A stretch of DNA of 64,000 bases. Origin: Candidatus Eiseniibacteriota bacterium. GTDB taxonomy: Bacteria > Eisenbacteria > RBG-16-71-46. Positions 52,743 through 60,880 of this stretch are shown here, one piece after another. The translations under genes were made by a program, and so were the position numbers. The stretch lies in NCBI GenBank assembly GCA_016710095.1, contig JADJLL010000001.1, positions 271,032-335,031 of the forward strand. The letters run 5' to 3'. The notes below the pieces were generated by a model that had not been told where the DNA came from, ran no database searches, and saw only the letters and a list, made by a program, of their open reading frames with translations. The stretch's first letter is position 1. Each line of letters opens with the position of its first letter.

Positions 52743-55445
52743 ATGGCCCCCCTGCTCAGGAACCTGCTCGGAAACGCCACCAAGGACCGCGAACTCACCG
52801 ACGGACTGCGCGCCGTCCTGCAGGAGATGCAGGAAGAGCGCGCCCGCTACGAGGCCCTGCTCGAGAAGGTGCGCTCGTCCTCGGAGCATCTCGAAACGCT
52901 GGGCGAGCCGATCGCGCGCGCCGAGAGCGGCGTCGAAGACGCGAGCGCGCGCATTGCCGAGCTGGAGCAGCGGCTGGCGGCCATGGTGCAGCTCGTCCCG
53001 AAGCTCGAGACCATGGACGAGCGCGTCGAGAGCCTCGCCGAAGGCCAGCGGCGCGCGAGCGCGCAGGTCGTCGAAGCGCTGGAGCAGGCGCAGGGCCTGA
53101 GAGCGAACTTCGAGGAGATGGGCGCCAAGATCGAGAAGGCCGAGGCGCTGCGTGAGCGTCTCGAGAACTTCCTCGAGGTCGAGAAGCCGTTCCAGCAGGT
53201 GCGCGACGACGTGGGCGCGCTGCGCGGCCAGCTCGAAGGCACGAACGACCAGCTGAGCAAGTTCCGCCAGCAGCACGACCGGTTGCTCGACGGGCACAAG
53301 CTCGCGGTCACCAAGATGGAAGCGCTCGACCGCCGTCGCGAGGAGTTGAGCCGCGACCTGCAGGACAAGGAGCGGCGCGTGGCGTCCGTGTCGCAGTCCG
53401 TGCGCGGGCTCGACGGCGTGCAGACGACGATCGACGATCTCAAGCGCCAGATCGGCACCCTCAAGGCGCTCGGCGACTTCGTCGCACAGAAGAACGCCGC
53501 GCTGGAGGCGCAGCGCGATTCGATCGACAGCGCGCTCGCGCGCACCGAAGGACTCGACCGCGCCATGCGCAACGTGGACGCCGGCCTGCGCCAGCTGCAG
53601 GCGAACGAGTCGGCGCTCGCCGCCATGCAGGAGCAGGTCGCGGCGCTGCAGTCGCTGCACGAGACCGTGATCGAACGCTCACGCGAGATCGGCCAGCAGC
53701 AGCGCGAGACCGACGAACGCGCGCGCGACATGCGCGCCGAGATCGCGTCGGCGCAGGAGGCGCTGCAGAAGGCCGTGACGCGGTTCGAGTTCGAAGCGCA
53801 CGGGCTCGAAACCGTGAGCCAGCGCGTGAGCGACGTGCGCGCGGCGCTGTCGGAGTTCGAGTCGCGCTTCGGCGGACTCGCCGAGTCGAACCACACCGTG
53901 AACGCGCTCGAAACGCGCACGCAGGCCGTGTCGGGCCAGCTGCAGGCGATCGCGTCCGAGGTCGAACGCATTCGCGCCGAGGCCGCGCGGCTCGAGGACG
54001 TGCGCCGCGGGCTCGACGAAGTCGCGACGGTCGCGGCGGCCACGGCCGCCAAGGTGGGGCGGATCGAGGAGGCGCGTCCGCAGATCGACGCCGCGCTCGG
54101 CGATCTGGGCCAGCTGCGCGGCTCGCACGCGCGCGTGAAGGACGCGCTCGAGCAGACGCAGCTCGCGCACGACGAACTCGTCCGCGCGAACGGCGGACAG
54201 CAGCAGACGCGCGAGTGGCTCGCGACCGTCGAGCGGACGGTGGGCGTGCTGCAGGCGCAGTTCGCCGAGATCCAGGAACTGAGTCCGCTCGTGGATCACG
54301 CGCAGGAGCAGACGCGCCAGGTGCGGCACTCGATGGAGACGATCGAGTCGCGGCGCACGTTCGTGGAGGAGCTGCAGGCGCGACTGACCACGCTGGGCAC
54401 GTTGGGCGGACAGTTGGACGAACGCGGACGGCAGTTGCTCGCGCGCATGGACGCCGCCGAGCAGCGCTTCGAAGGGCTGTCGTCGCAGTCCGACGAAGCC
54501 GCACGCCTCGGCAAGGTGGTCGCCGAGACCGCCGCCGCCATGCAGAGTGCGGCGCACGACGCGGACGACGCCCGCCGCAAGGCGGCCGCGGCCGAGTCGC
54601 GCTGCGAGTCGGTCGAAGCGCTGGCCGAGCGCACGCGCGTGCTCAAGCAGGAACTGGAACAGCGCCATCACGCGCTCGAGACCGCGAAGCGCGACCTGCA
54701 GCAGGCGTCGTCACTGCGGCAGGAAGCCGCGGACTCGGCGTCCCAGCTGGACGAGCTGGCGAGCCGGTTGGCCGAGACGCTGCGTGCGGCGGAGGAGCGG
54801 CGGACGCAGCTCGCCTCGCTCGCGACGCAGCTCGAGCGGCGTTCGGCGGAGCTGCAGCCCGTCGAGCAGCGGCTCGACGGATTCGAACAGCGCATGGCGA
54901 AGTGGGACACGGTCGAGCAGGACGTGGCGCGCTCGCTCGAGCAGCTGGTCGCGCGGCAGGGCACGGTGGACGCCGTGCAGGCCGACCTCGAGCGCATGTT
55001 CGCGATGGCCGAGAAGACCGCGATCGAAGTGCGCGAGATCACCTCGAGCACGCGTGAGGTGGCGGACAGCCGCAAGCAGCTCGACTCGGTGATGGCGCGG
55101 CTGGCCGAAGTGCGCGAGATGTCGACCGCACTCGACGAGCGCAAGCGCCAGACGGCGAAGGCCGAGGAGCGCCTCGCGCGCGCCGAGGCGTTGCTGGTGG
55201 ACGTGCAGTCGAGCCTCGAGTCGCTGCAGGGCCAGAAGGTGCTCGTGGACCAGGCCGTGCAGAAGACCGTGTCGCTGAAGTCGCTCCTGCGTCAGGCCGA
55301 GGGCATGGTCGAGAACCTGCGCGAGGAGCGCGAGCTCGTCAGCCGCATGCGGACGGCGGTCGGGGACGTGCGACTGGTCGAGGACGACTCCGACGTCGCC
55401 GTGGCGGAGGACGAGGACGACGAGCCGATGGCGCGCGCGGCCTGA
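52743..55445 (+). CDS. 900-residue coiled-coil protein
   Basis: ATG at 52743 after AAGGAGCGACCG. Almost the whole protein from about residue 10 to 880 is heptad-like, rich in Glu, Gln, Ala, Arg and Leu (VLQEMQEERARYEALLEKV, QRLAAMVQLVPKLETMDERV, ALRGQLEGTNDQLSKFRQQH), with no signal peptide or membrane helix. It ends in a short acidic tail (VEDDSDVAVAEDEDDEPMA). It resembles SMC-arm or myosin-like bacterial filament proteins but lacks ATPase heads. Predicted cytoplasmic rod of over 100 nm if it is one continuous coil. It stands alone, with its own promoter region and terminator. Confidence 0.7.
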   Translation: MAPLLRNLLGNATKDRELTDGLRAVLQEMQEERARYEALLEKVRSSSEHLETLGEPIARAESGVEDASARIAELEQRLAAMVQLVPKLETMDERVESLAEGQRRASAQVVEALEQAQGLRANFEEMGAKIEKAEALRERLENFLEVEKPFQQVRDDVGALRGQLEGTNDQLSKFRQQHDRLLDGHKLAVTKMEALDRRREELSRDLQDKERRVASVSQSVRGLDGVQTTIDDLKRQIGTLKALGDFVAQKNAALEAQRDSIDSALARTEGLDRAMRNVDAGLRQLQANESALAAMQEQVAALQSLHETVIERSREIGQQQRETDERARDMRAEIASAQEALQKAVTRFEFEAHGLETVSQRVSDVRAALSEFESRFGGLAESNHTVNALETRTQAVSGQLQAIASEVERIRAEAARLEDVRRGLDEVATVAAATAAKVGRIEEARPQIDAALGDLGQLRGSHARVKDALEQTQLAHDELVRANGGQQQTREWLATVERTVGVLQAQFAEIQELSPLVDHAQEQTRQVRHSMETIESRRTFVEELQARLTTLGTLGGQLDERGRQLLARMDAAEQRFEGLSSQSDEAARLGKVVAETAAAMQSAAHDADDARRKAAAAESRCESVEALAERTRVLKQELEQRHHALETAKRDLQQASSLRQEAADSASQLDELASRLAETLRAAEERRTQLASLATQLERRSAELQPVEQRLDGFEQRMAKWDTVEQDVARSLEQLVARQGTVDAVQADLERMFAMAEKTAIEVREITSSTREVADSRKQLDSVMARLAEVREMSTALDERKRQTAKAEERLARAEALLVDVQSSLESLQGQKVLVDQAVQKTVSLKSLLRQAEGMVENLREERELVSRMRTAVGDVRLVEDDSDVAVAEDEDDEPMARAA

Positions 55446-55472
55446 AGGCCGGCGCGGTAAGCAGAACAACGA

Positions 55473-55510
55473 GAAGCCCGCGGGAGCCGAGCACCGCTCC
55501 CGCGGGCTTC
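55473..55510 (+). terminator. Hairpin terminator after the coiled-coil gene
   Basis: 15-bp stem GAAGCCCGCGGGAGC (55473-55487) / complement (55496-55510), 8-base loop. It shares its GCCCGCGGGAGC core with the hairpin at 51904-51936. The rest of the 55446-55792 gap holds no gene that I can see. Confidence 0.65.
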
Positions 55511-55792
55511 GTCACTCCGGCAAGCGCCACTTCCACGCGGCCGAGCCATGGCCGCGGTTTGAAGTTCCTACCGCCGGCATGCGCAATCTTGCCGAGATGC
55601 CGCAGTCGGCCGATGGGGCCCGCGTCCGTGGCGATGCCCGTCGTGAATGCCCACCGCACGTTGCGCTCGATCGGGCCGCATTCGCGGCCACGGCACGGTC
55701 CTCGCGTATCACCCCTGCGTGGACCCAGTCGTGTGGCGCCATCCGGCGACCCCCTGGGTCTGGTGGTCTCTCCCAACAATCGAAGGACTCCA

Positions 55793-56227
55793 ATGAAAAC
55801 GAGCCTCAAGAATCTCGGCATGGGCGTGTTGTTCGTCGCCCTGCTCGCGAGCAGTGTCCCGATGGCCATGGCGGCCGCATCGCTTCCGCTCGGCGGCAGT
55901 ACTGCCATCCCGGCGGCGCAGGGTGACGCCCGCGTGCGCATGACTTCGAACGGCAACACCGAGATCCGGCTGCGGATTTCGCACCTCGCGCCTCCCGGGC
56001 GAATCGTCTCGGGCGCGGAAGTGTTCGTCGTGTGGCTCCGCGGCCAGGCGCCCGGCGACGAAGTGCGCAACATGGGCGCGCTCAAGGTGAACGACAAGCT
56101 CAACGCGAAGTTCACCGCGACGACGCCCATGAAGTCGTTCGACATGTTCATCACCTGCGAGCAGTCGCAGACGGTGACGCTGCCCGACTCGCTGGAGCTG
56201 CTGCCCTTCCACTACGAATCGAAGTAA
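55793..56227 (+). CDS. Small exported protein of unknown function
   Basis: 144 residues from the ATG at 55793. The signal peptide is MKTSLKNLGMGVLFVALLASSVPMAMAA. The mature part is one beta-rich domain (ARVRMTSNGNTEIRLRISHLAPPGRIVSGAEVFVVWLRG..GALKVNDKLNAKFTATTPMKSFDMFITCEQSQ). The wording VVWL...LGALKV loosely recalls the C-terminal domain of RskA-type anti-sigma factors, but there is no membrane helix or N-terminal sigma-binding part, so no function is assigned. Codon use is like its neighbours. Confidence 0.65.
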   Translation: MKTSLKNLGMGVLFVALLASSVPMAMAAASLPLGGSTAIPAAQGDARVRMTSNGNTEIRLRISHLAPPGRIVSGAEVFVVWLRGQAPGDEVRNMGALKVNDKLNAKFTATTPMKSFDMFITCEQSQTVTLPDSLELLPFHYESK

Positions 56228-56305
56228 CCGACCCGCAGGTCCCTCACGCTCGGGCCGCCGGTGGCGCCGCTTGCCACTCGGCGGCCTTCGCGCGAGGCTG
56301 CGGCC

Positions 56306-59300
56306 ATGACCACCACGCCCGGGCCCGCACAGGCCGATCCCGTTCCCGAACTGCCGCAGGCCCGCCGCGACGCCGTGGACCGCGCGCGCACGGAGTGGAA
56401 GAAGCGGCTGATCGACACGTCGCGCCGCAACAACCTGCTCTACTTCCGCGACCTCAAGGTCGGCACGCTCGACCTGACGAACGTCGTGCCCGCCGCCATG
56501 GAGAAGTTCCTCCAGGACGAGACGGTCGCGTTCAAGGAACTGCTCGGGCGCGAACTCGACACCTCGGTGGGCAAGAGCCTGCGCGAGATCCGCTCGCGCG
56601 CGATGGCGAACTTCGAAGAGCGCGGTCTCGAGACGCTCTACCTGGCCATGGGCATGGCGACGTGGACCGCGGGCGACGGCGGGCGCGACGCCGAGGCGGC
56701 GGTGCTGCTCGTGCCGGCGCGGCTCGAAGCGCGCGGCCGCGAGGGCACGCTCTACTCGCTCGCGCGCAACGGCGCGATCCAGGTGAACCTCGCGCTGCTG
56801 CACGTGCTCGAGACCGACTACGGCGTGAAGCTGGGCGCCGACGAACTGCTGGCCGAACTGCTCGGCGACGACGAAGGCGAAGTGTTCGATCCCGCGCCGT
56901 TGTACGCGCGGCTCGCGGCGGCGGCCGCCAAGACGCCGGGCTTCCTCGTGAAGCCGCGGTTCGTGCTCGGCAACTTCGCGTACCAGAAGATCGCGATGGT
57001 GCGCGACCTCGATGCGTTCGGCGACGAGATGGCGCGCCACGACCTGATCGCGGCGCTCGCGGGTGACTTGGGCGCGCGCACGACGCTGCAGTCGGGACGC
57101 GCGCCGGGCGATCCGGGGCAGCTCGATCGCACGCCGCCCGAGCGCGAGTTCCTCGTGCTCGACGCCGACTCGAGCCAGCAGAACGTGATCGCGCAGGCGC
57201 TCGGCGCGCAGCACGGCGTGGTCGCCGGGCCGCCCGGCACGGGCAAGAGCCAGACGATCGCCAACCTGATCGCGGAGTTCGCGGCGAACGGCAAGCGCGT
57301 GCTGTTCGTGGCCGAGAAGCGCGCCGCGCTCGACGTGGTGCTGCGGCGGCTTCAGGACGTGGGACTCGGGCATCTCGCGCTCGACCTGCACGGCGCGGAC
57401 GTCTCTCGCGCGAAGATCATGGAACAACTGGCGTCGTCGCTCGAGTCGCTGCGGCAGGCGCCGCCGGTGGACTTCGCCGCGCAGCACGAGAAGTTCTCGG
57501 CGCGGCGCGCGAGGCTGCTGGAGTACGAGCAGTTGCTGCACGCGCCGAAGTCGCCCACGGGGCGATCGCTGTACGACATGACGGGCGCGGTGCTCGCGCT
57601 GTCGCATCGCGTGACCACGACGACGCGCTGGCGCGGCGACGCGCTCGCGGCGCTGACGCCCGAGCGCGTGGCGCCCGTGCGCGACGCGCTTTCGGAACTC
57701 GCGGGCTTCGACACGCTCTTCCTGCGCACGGACGCGTCGCCGTGGACCGGCGCGACACTGAAGACGGGCGAGGCCGTGCGCACCGCGATCGCCGCTGCGG
57801 CGACGCTCGCCAGGCAGTGGGGCGCGCTGGCCGCGGCGTTCGAGGCCGTGCGGCGCGAAGCCGGCTTCGCCGAGCCCGCGACGTTCGACGCGCTCGAGAA
57901 GCAGCTGGCGGTGCTCGGCGAGGTCGCGGACGTGCTGGCCGATTACGCGGGCGAGCTGTTCGACGACGGCGTGCTCGAGTCGCTCGTTGCCGCGCTCGAG
58001 CCCGCGACCGGCAACGCCGCGGCGCGCGCGTGGGCGTATCTCGCGAACGGCGCGTATCGCGGCGCGCTCGCGCGGGTGCGCGCGCTGCGCTCGGCGGGCA
58101 AGCAGGGCGCGGTCGAGTGCCGCGCGGACGCGACGAGCGCGCTGGCGCTGGTCGCGCGCTGGCGCGAATGCGCGGCGGACGGCAAGCGCCCGCGCGCGAC
58201 GCCGGCGCTCGCGAGCGCGCGTGAGGCGCTCGCGGCGTTCCGCGCGACGTACGGCAAGCTCGCGGCCGTCGTGCCGCTGCGCGGCGCGGAGGGCTGGCCG
58301 CTCGCGGACTTCGCGCAGCGCGTGGCCGCGCTCGCGGCCGACACGCGCACGCCGCCGCGCATTCCGCGCCTGCTCGAACTCGAGCAGATCGTGGAGGACG
58401 CCGGCGCGGGCGAACTGGTCGCCGAGCTGCGCGAGACGACGCCCGCGGGCGAGCGCTTCGCGGACTGCTTCGATCACGCGTGGTTGGGTTCGTGCGTGGA
58501 GGAGGCGTACGCCGCGCACACGCTGCTGTCGGGATTCCACGGGCGCACGCACGACCAGATCGCGGCGGAGTTCCGCGCGCTCGACGAAGAGCGCATCCGG
58601 CTCGCACGCGCACGCGTGCGCCGCGGGCACGCCGAGCGCGTCGTCGCGGTGATGAACGAGTTCCCGGAGCAGGAGCAGGTCGTGCGCACGGAAGCCGCGC
58701 GCAAGCGGCGCATCAGGCCGTTCCGCGACCTCGTGCGCTCCGCGCCGAACGTGCTGACCGCCGTGCGCCCGTGCTGGATGGCGAGCCCGCTTTCGGTGAG
58801 CCACATGCTGCCCGCGGACCGCGCGCTGTTCGACATCGTGCTGTTCGACGAGGCGAGCCAGGTGCTGCCGGAGGACGCGATCCCCTCGCTGCTGCGCGCG
58901 AACCACGCGGTGGTCGCGGGCGACCGCAAGCAGCTCCCGCCGACCACGTTCTTCGCCGCGAGCGACGACGAGGAAGAAGAGGACGCCGAGACGCCGGATG
59001 CCGTGGCTTCGGCCACGCGGGGATTCGAGAGCATCCTCGACCTCATGCACGGCCTGCTGGGCGACTGGTACCTGGAGTGGCACTACCGCAGCCGCGACGA
59101 GTCGTTGATCGCGTTCTCGAACCGCAACTTCTACGACGATCGCCTGGTGACGTTCCCGTCGCCCGCGCACGGCCACGCCATGACGCACGTGCACGTGCCG
59201 CCCGTGGCGCCCAAGGACGGCGACGAGAAGAGCAGTGGGGACGAAGTCTCGCGCGTGATCGAACTGATCCTCGAGCACGCCGAGAAGCGCCCCGGCGAGA

Positions 59301-60355
59301 CGCTCGGCGTGATCGCGCTCGGCATCACGCACTCGAAGCGCCTGCAGATGGCGCTCGACGAAGCGCGGCGCACGCGGCCCGAGCTGGACGGGTTCTTCGA
59401 CGAAAGCCTGCCGGAGAAGTTCTTCATCAAGAACCTCGAGCGCGTGCAGGGCGACGAGCGTGACGCGATCCTGCTGTCGGTCGGCTACGGCAAGGACCGC
59501 GCGGGCAAGCTGCTGTATCGGTTCGGCCCGCTGCTGCTGGAAGGCGGCGAGCGCCGGCTGAACGTGGCGATCACGCGGTCACGGTCGCGCATGACGATCG
59601 TGTCGTCGTTCACGCATCTCGACATGGATCCGTCGCGATCGAGCGCCGTGGGCGTGGAGCTGCTGCGGCGCTACCTCGAGTACGCCGCGAGCGGCGGTGC
59701 GAACCTGAGCGACACCGGCCTGAGCGCGTTCCCGTCGAACGTGTTCGAGCGCGACGTGTGCGACGCGCTGAAGGAGAGAGGCCTGCACGTGCTCGAGCAG
59801 TTCGGCGCGTCGAAGTACCGGATCGATCTCGTCGTGCAGCATCCCGATCAGCCCGGGCGGTTCGTGCTCGCGATCGAGTGCGACGGTGCGAGCTATCACT
59901 CGGGCGCGACGGCGCGCGATCGCGACCGCCTGCGCCAGCAGCATCTCGAGCGGCTCGGCTGGCGGTTCCATCGCATCTGGTCGACCGACTGGTTCACGCG
60001 CCGCGACGAGGAAGTCGCGCGTGCGGTCGCGGCGTACGAGGCCGCGCTGCATTCCGGCGGGCAGCCGGCTGTCGCGGCGACTGCGCCTGTTGCGGCCGCC
60101 GCTGCAGCGGTCGCTCCGGCGCCGGTGTTCCCGAAGCGCGGCCCGAAGCCGTCCGTCGCGCCCGGCCAGTCGATCGGCGACTACACGCCGAACCAACTCG
60201 TGTCGCTCGCGCGCTGGATCATGTCCGACGGCCGCGTGCGCACGGATGAAGAGCTGTTCGAGGAGCTGTTCGCCGAGCTCGCCTTCAGCCGTCGCGGCTC
60301 GCTGATCAGCGCGGGGCTCGAGGCGGCGGTGCGGGAGTACCGGCGGCGGGCATAG
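56306..60355 (+). CDS. COG1112-type superfamily 1 helicase with C-terminal Vsr/MTES_1575-type endonuclease domain
   Basis: 1349 residues from the ATG at 56306. A DUF4011-like N-terminus (TEWKKRLIDTSRRNNLLYFRDLKVGTLDL) leads into a split SF1 helicase. Walker A is GPPGTGKSQT (about 307), and after a long insert come Walker B DIVLFDEASQVLPEDA (about 848), motif III GDRKQLPPT, WHYRSRDE, VQGDERDAILLSVGYG and LNVAITRSR. An endonuclease-fold domain (about 1165-1250) has RIDLVVQHPD, AIECDGASYHSG and DRLRQQHLERLGWRFHRIWSTDWF. A DUF3320-like end follows. Such proteins often occur in defence islands (family knowledge), but no other defence gene is seen here. Likely a nucleic-acid-processing enzyme. Confidence 0.87.
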   Translation: MTTTPGPAQADPVPELPQARRDAVDRARTEWKKRLIDTSRRNNLLYFRDLKVGTLDLTNVVPAAMEKFLQDETVAFKELLGRELDTSVGKSLREIRSRAMANFEERGLETLYLAMGMATWTAGDGGRDAEAAVLLVPARLEARGREGTLYSLARNGAIQVNLALLHVLETDYGVKLGADELLAELLGDDEGEVFDPAPLYARLAAAAAKTPGFLVKPRFVLGNFAYQKIAMVRDLDAFGDEMARHDLIAALAGDLGARTTLQSGRAPGDPGQLDRTPPEREFLVLDADSSQQNVIAQALGAQHGVVAGPPGTGKSQTIANLIAEFAANGKRVLFVAEKRAALDVVLRRLQDVGLGHLALDLHGADVSRAKIMEQLASSLESLRQAPPVDFAAQHEKFSARRARLLEYEQLLHAPKSPTGRSLYDMTGAVLALSHRVTTTTRWRGDALAALTPERVAPVRDALSELAGFDTLFLRTDASPWTGATLKTGEAVRTAIAAAATLARQWGALAAAFEAVRREAGFAEPATFDALEKQLAVLGEVADVLADYAGELFDDGVLESLVAALEPATGNAAARAWAYLANGAYRGALARVRALRSAGKQGAVECRADATSALALVARWRECAADGKRPRATPALASAREALAAFRATYGKLAAVVPLRGAEGWPLADFAQRVAALAADTRTPPRIPRLLELEQIVEDAGAGELVAELRETTPAGERFADCFDHAWLGSCVEEAYAAHTLLSGFHGRTHDQIAAEFRALDEERIRLARARVRRGHAERVVAVMNEFPEQEQVVRTEAARKRRIRPFRDLVRSAPNVLTAVRPCWMASPLSVSHMLPADRALFDIVLFDEASQVLPEDAIPSLLRANHAVVAGDRKQLPPTTFFAASDDEEEEDAETPDAVASATRGFESILDLMHGLLGDWYLEWHYRSRDESLIAFSNRNFYDDRLVTFPSPAHGHAMTHVHVPPVAPKDGDEKSSGDEVSRVIELILEHAEKRPGETLGVIALGITHSKRLQMALDEARRTRPELDGFFDESLPEKFFIKNLERVQGDERDAILLSVGYGKDRAGKLLYRFGPLLLEGGERRLNVAITRSRSRMTIVSSFTHLDMDPSRSSAVGVELLRRYLEYAASGGANLSDTGLSAFPSNVFERDVCDALKERGLHVLEQFGASKYRIDLVVQHPDQPGRFVLAIECDGASYHSGATARDRDRLRQQHLERLGWRFHRIWSTDWFTRRDEEVARAVAAYEAALHSGGQPAVAATAPVAAAAAAVAPAPVFPKRGPKPSVAPGQSIGDYTPNQLVSLARWIMSDGRVRTDEELFEELFAELAFSRRGSLISAGLEAAVREYRRRA

Positions 60356-60404
60356 GCCGACGCCGGTGACGCGTGCTGTCCCGACTCTCCTCGCGCTCGC
60401 GACC

Positions 60405-60812
60405 TCAGCGGTAGAGCAGGAAGTTCACGGCGTACGAGAAGCTCGCGCCGGCGAGATAGCTGGCCAGGTCCGCCGGATCGAACCGGCCCATCACGTCCCC
60501 GCCGGTCACCGCCCGCAGCAGGCCTTGCACGCCTTCGGCGCAGATGGCGACGGCGGCCGAAAACGCGACGCACGAAAGGTTGAGCTTCGCCTGTCGACGG
60601 CGCAGTTCGCCCGGGCGGGCATCATCGCCGACCGCCTTCGCCAGCCACAGGTTGAGCGTGGTGAAAGCCGCCGAAGCGATGACGAAGACCAGCAGCGCGT
60701 CGTACAAATTGCCCCGAAGCACGCCGGTCGCCGGGAACTTCAGCCAGAGGCTGGCGACGAATCCCGTGAAGAACAGGGCGTAGAAGAGGAACAGCCGGGT
60801 TTCCGGTTTCAA
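60405..60812 (-). CDS. Small integral membrane protein, VanZ-like
   Basis: 135 residues from a TTG at 60812, supported by AAGGA eight bases upstream. Four predicted helices (LFLFYALFFTGFVASLWL, LYDALLVFVIASAAFTTLNLWLA, LSCVAFSAAVAICAEGVQ, ASYLAGASFSYAVNFLLY). The AEGVQGLLRAVTGGDVMGRFDPADLASYLAG segment matches the E-x-x-Q...R-x-x-D-x-x-D pattern of VanZ-like membrane proteins, whose role is mostly unknown. It lies alone between two long convergently placed genes. Confidence 0.55.
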   Translation of the reverse strand: MKPETRLFLFYALFFTGFVASLWLKFPATGVLRGNLYDALLVFVIASAAFTTLNLWLAKAVGDDARPGELRRRQAKLNLSCVAFSAAVAICAEGVQGLLRAVTGGDVMGRFDPADLASYLAGASFSYAVNFLLYR

Positions 60813-60880
60813 TCTCGGTGTCCTTCGTTTCGCACGTGCACGACCGCCGTGGGCGCCGTTCGCCTCAACGAAGCAAGACG

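Noticed and set aside
55709..59332. 1207-codon minus-strand frame opposite the helicase gene
   Set aside because: Low-complexity Arg/Glu/His composition, no motif, antisense to a clearly conserved helicase.
56306..60812. A multi-gene defence island around the helicase-nuclease
   Set aside because: Neighbours are an exported unknown protein, a VanZ-like membrane protein and an adhesin-like protein; no methylase, toxin or recombinase is present.
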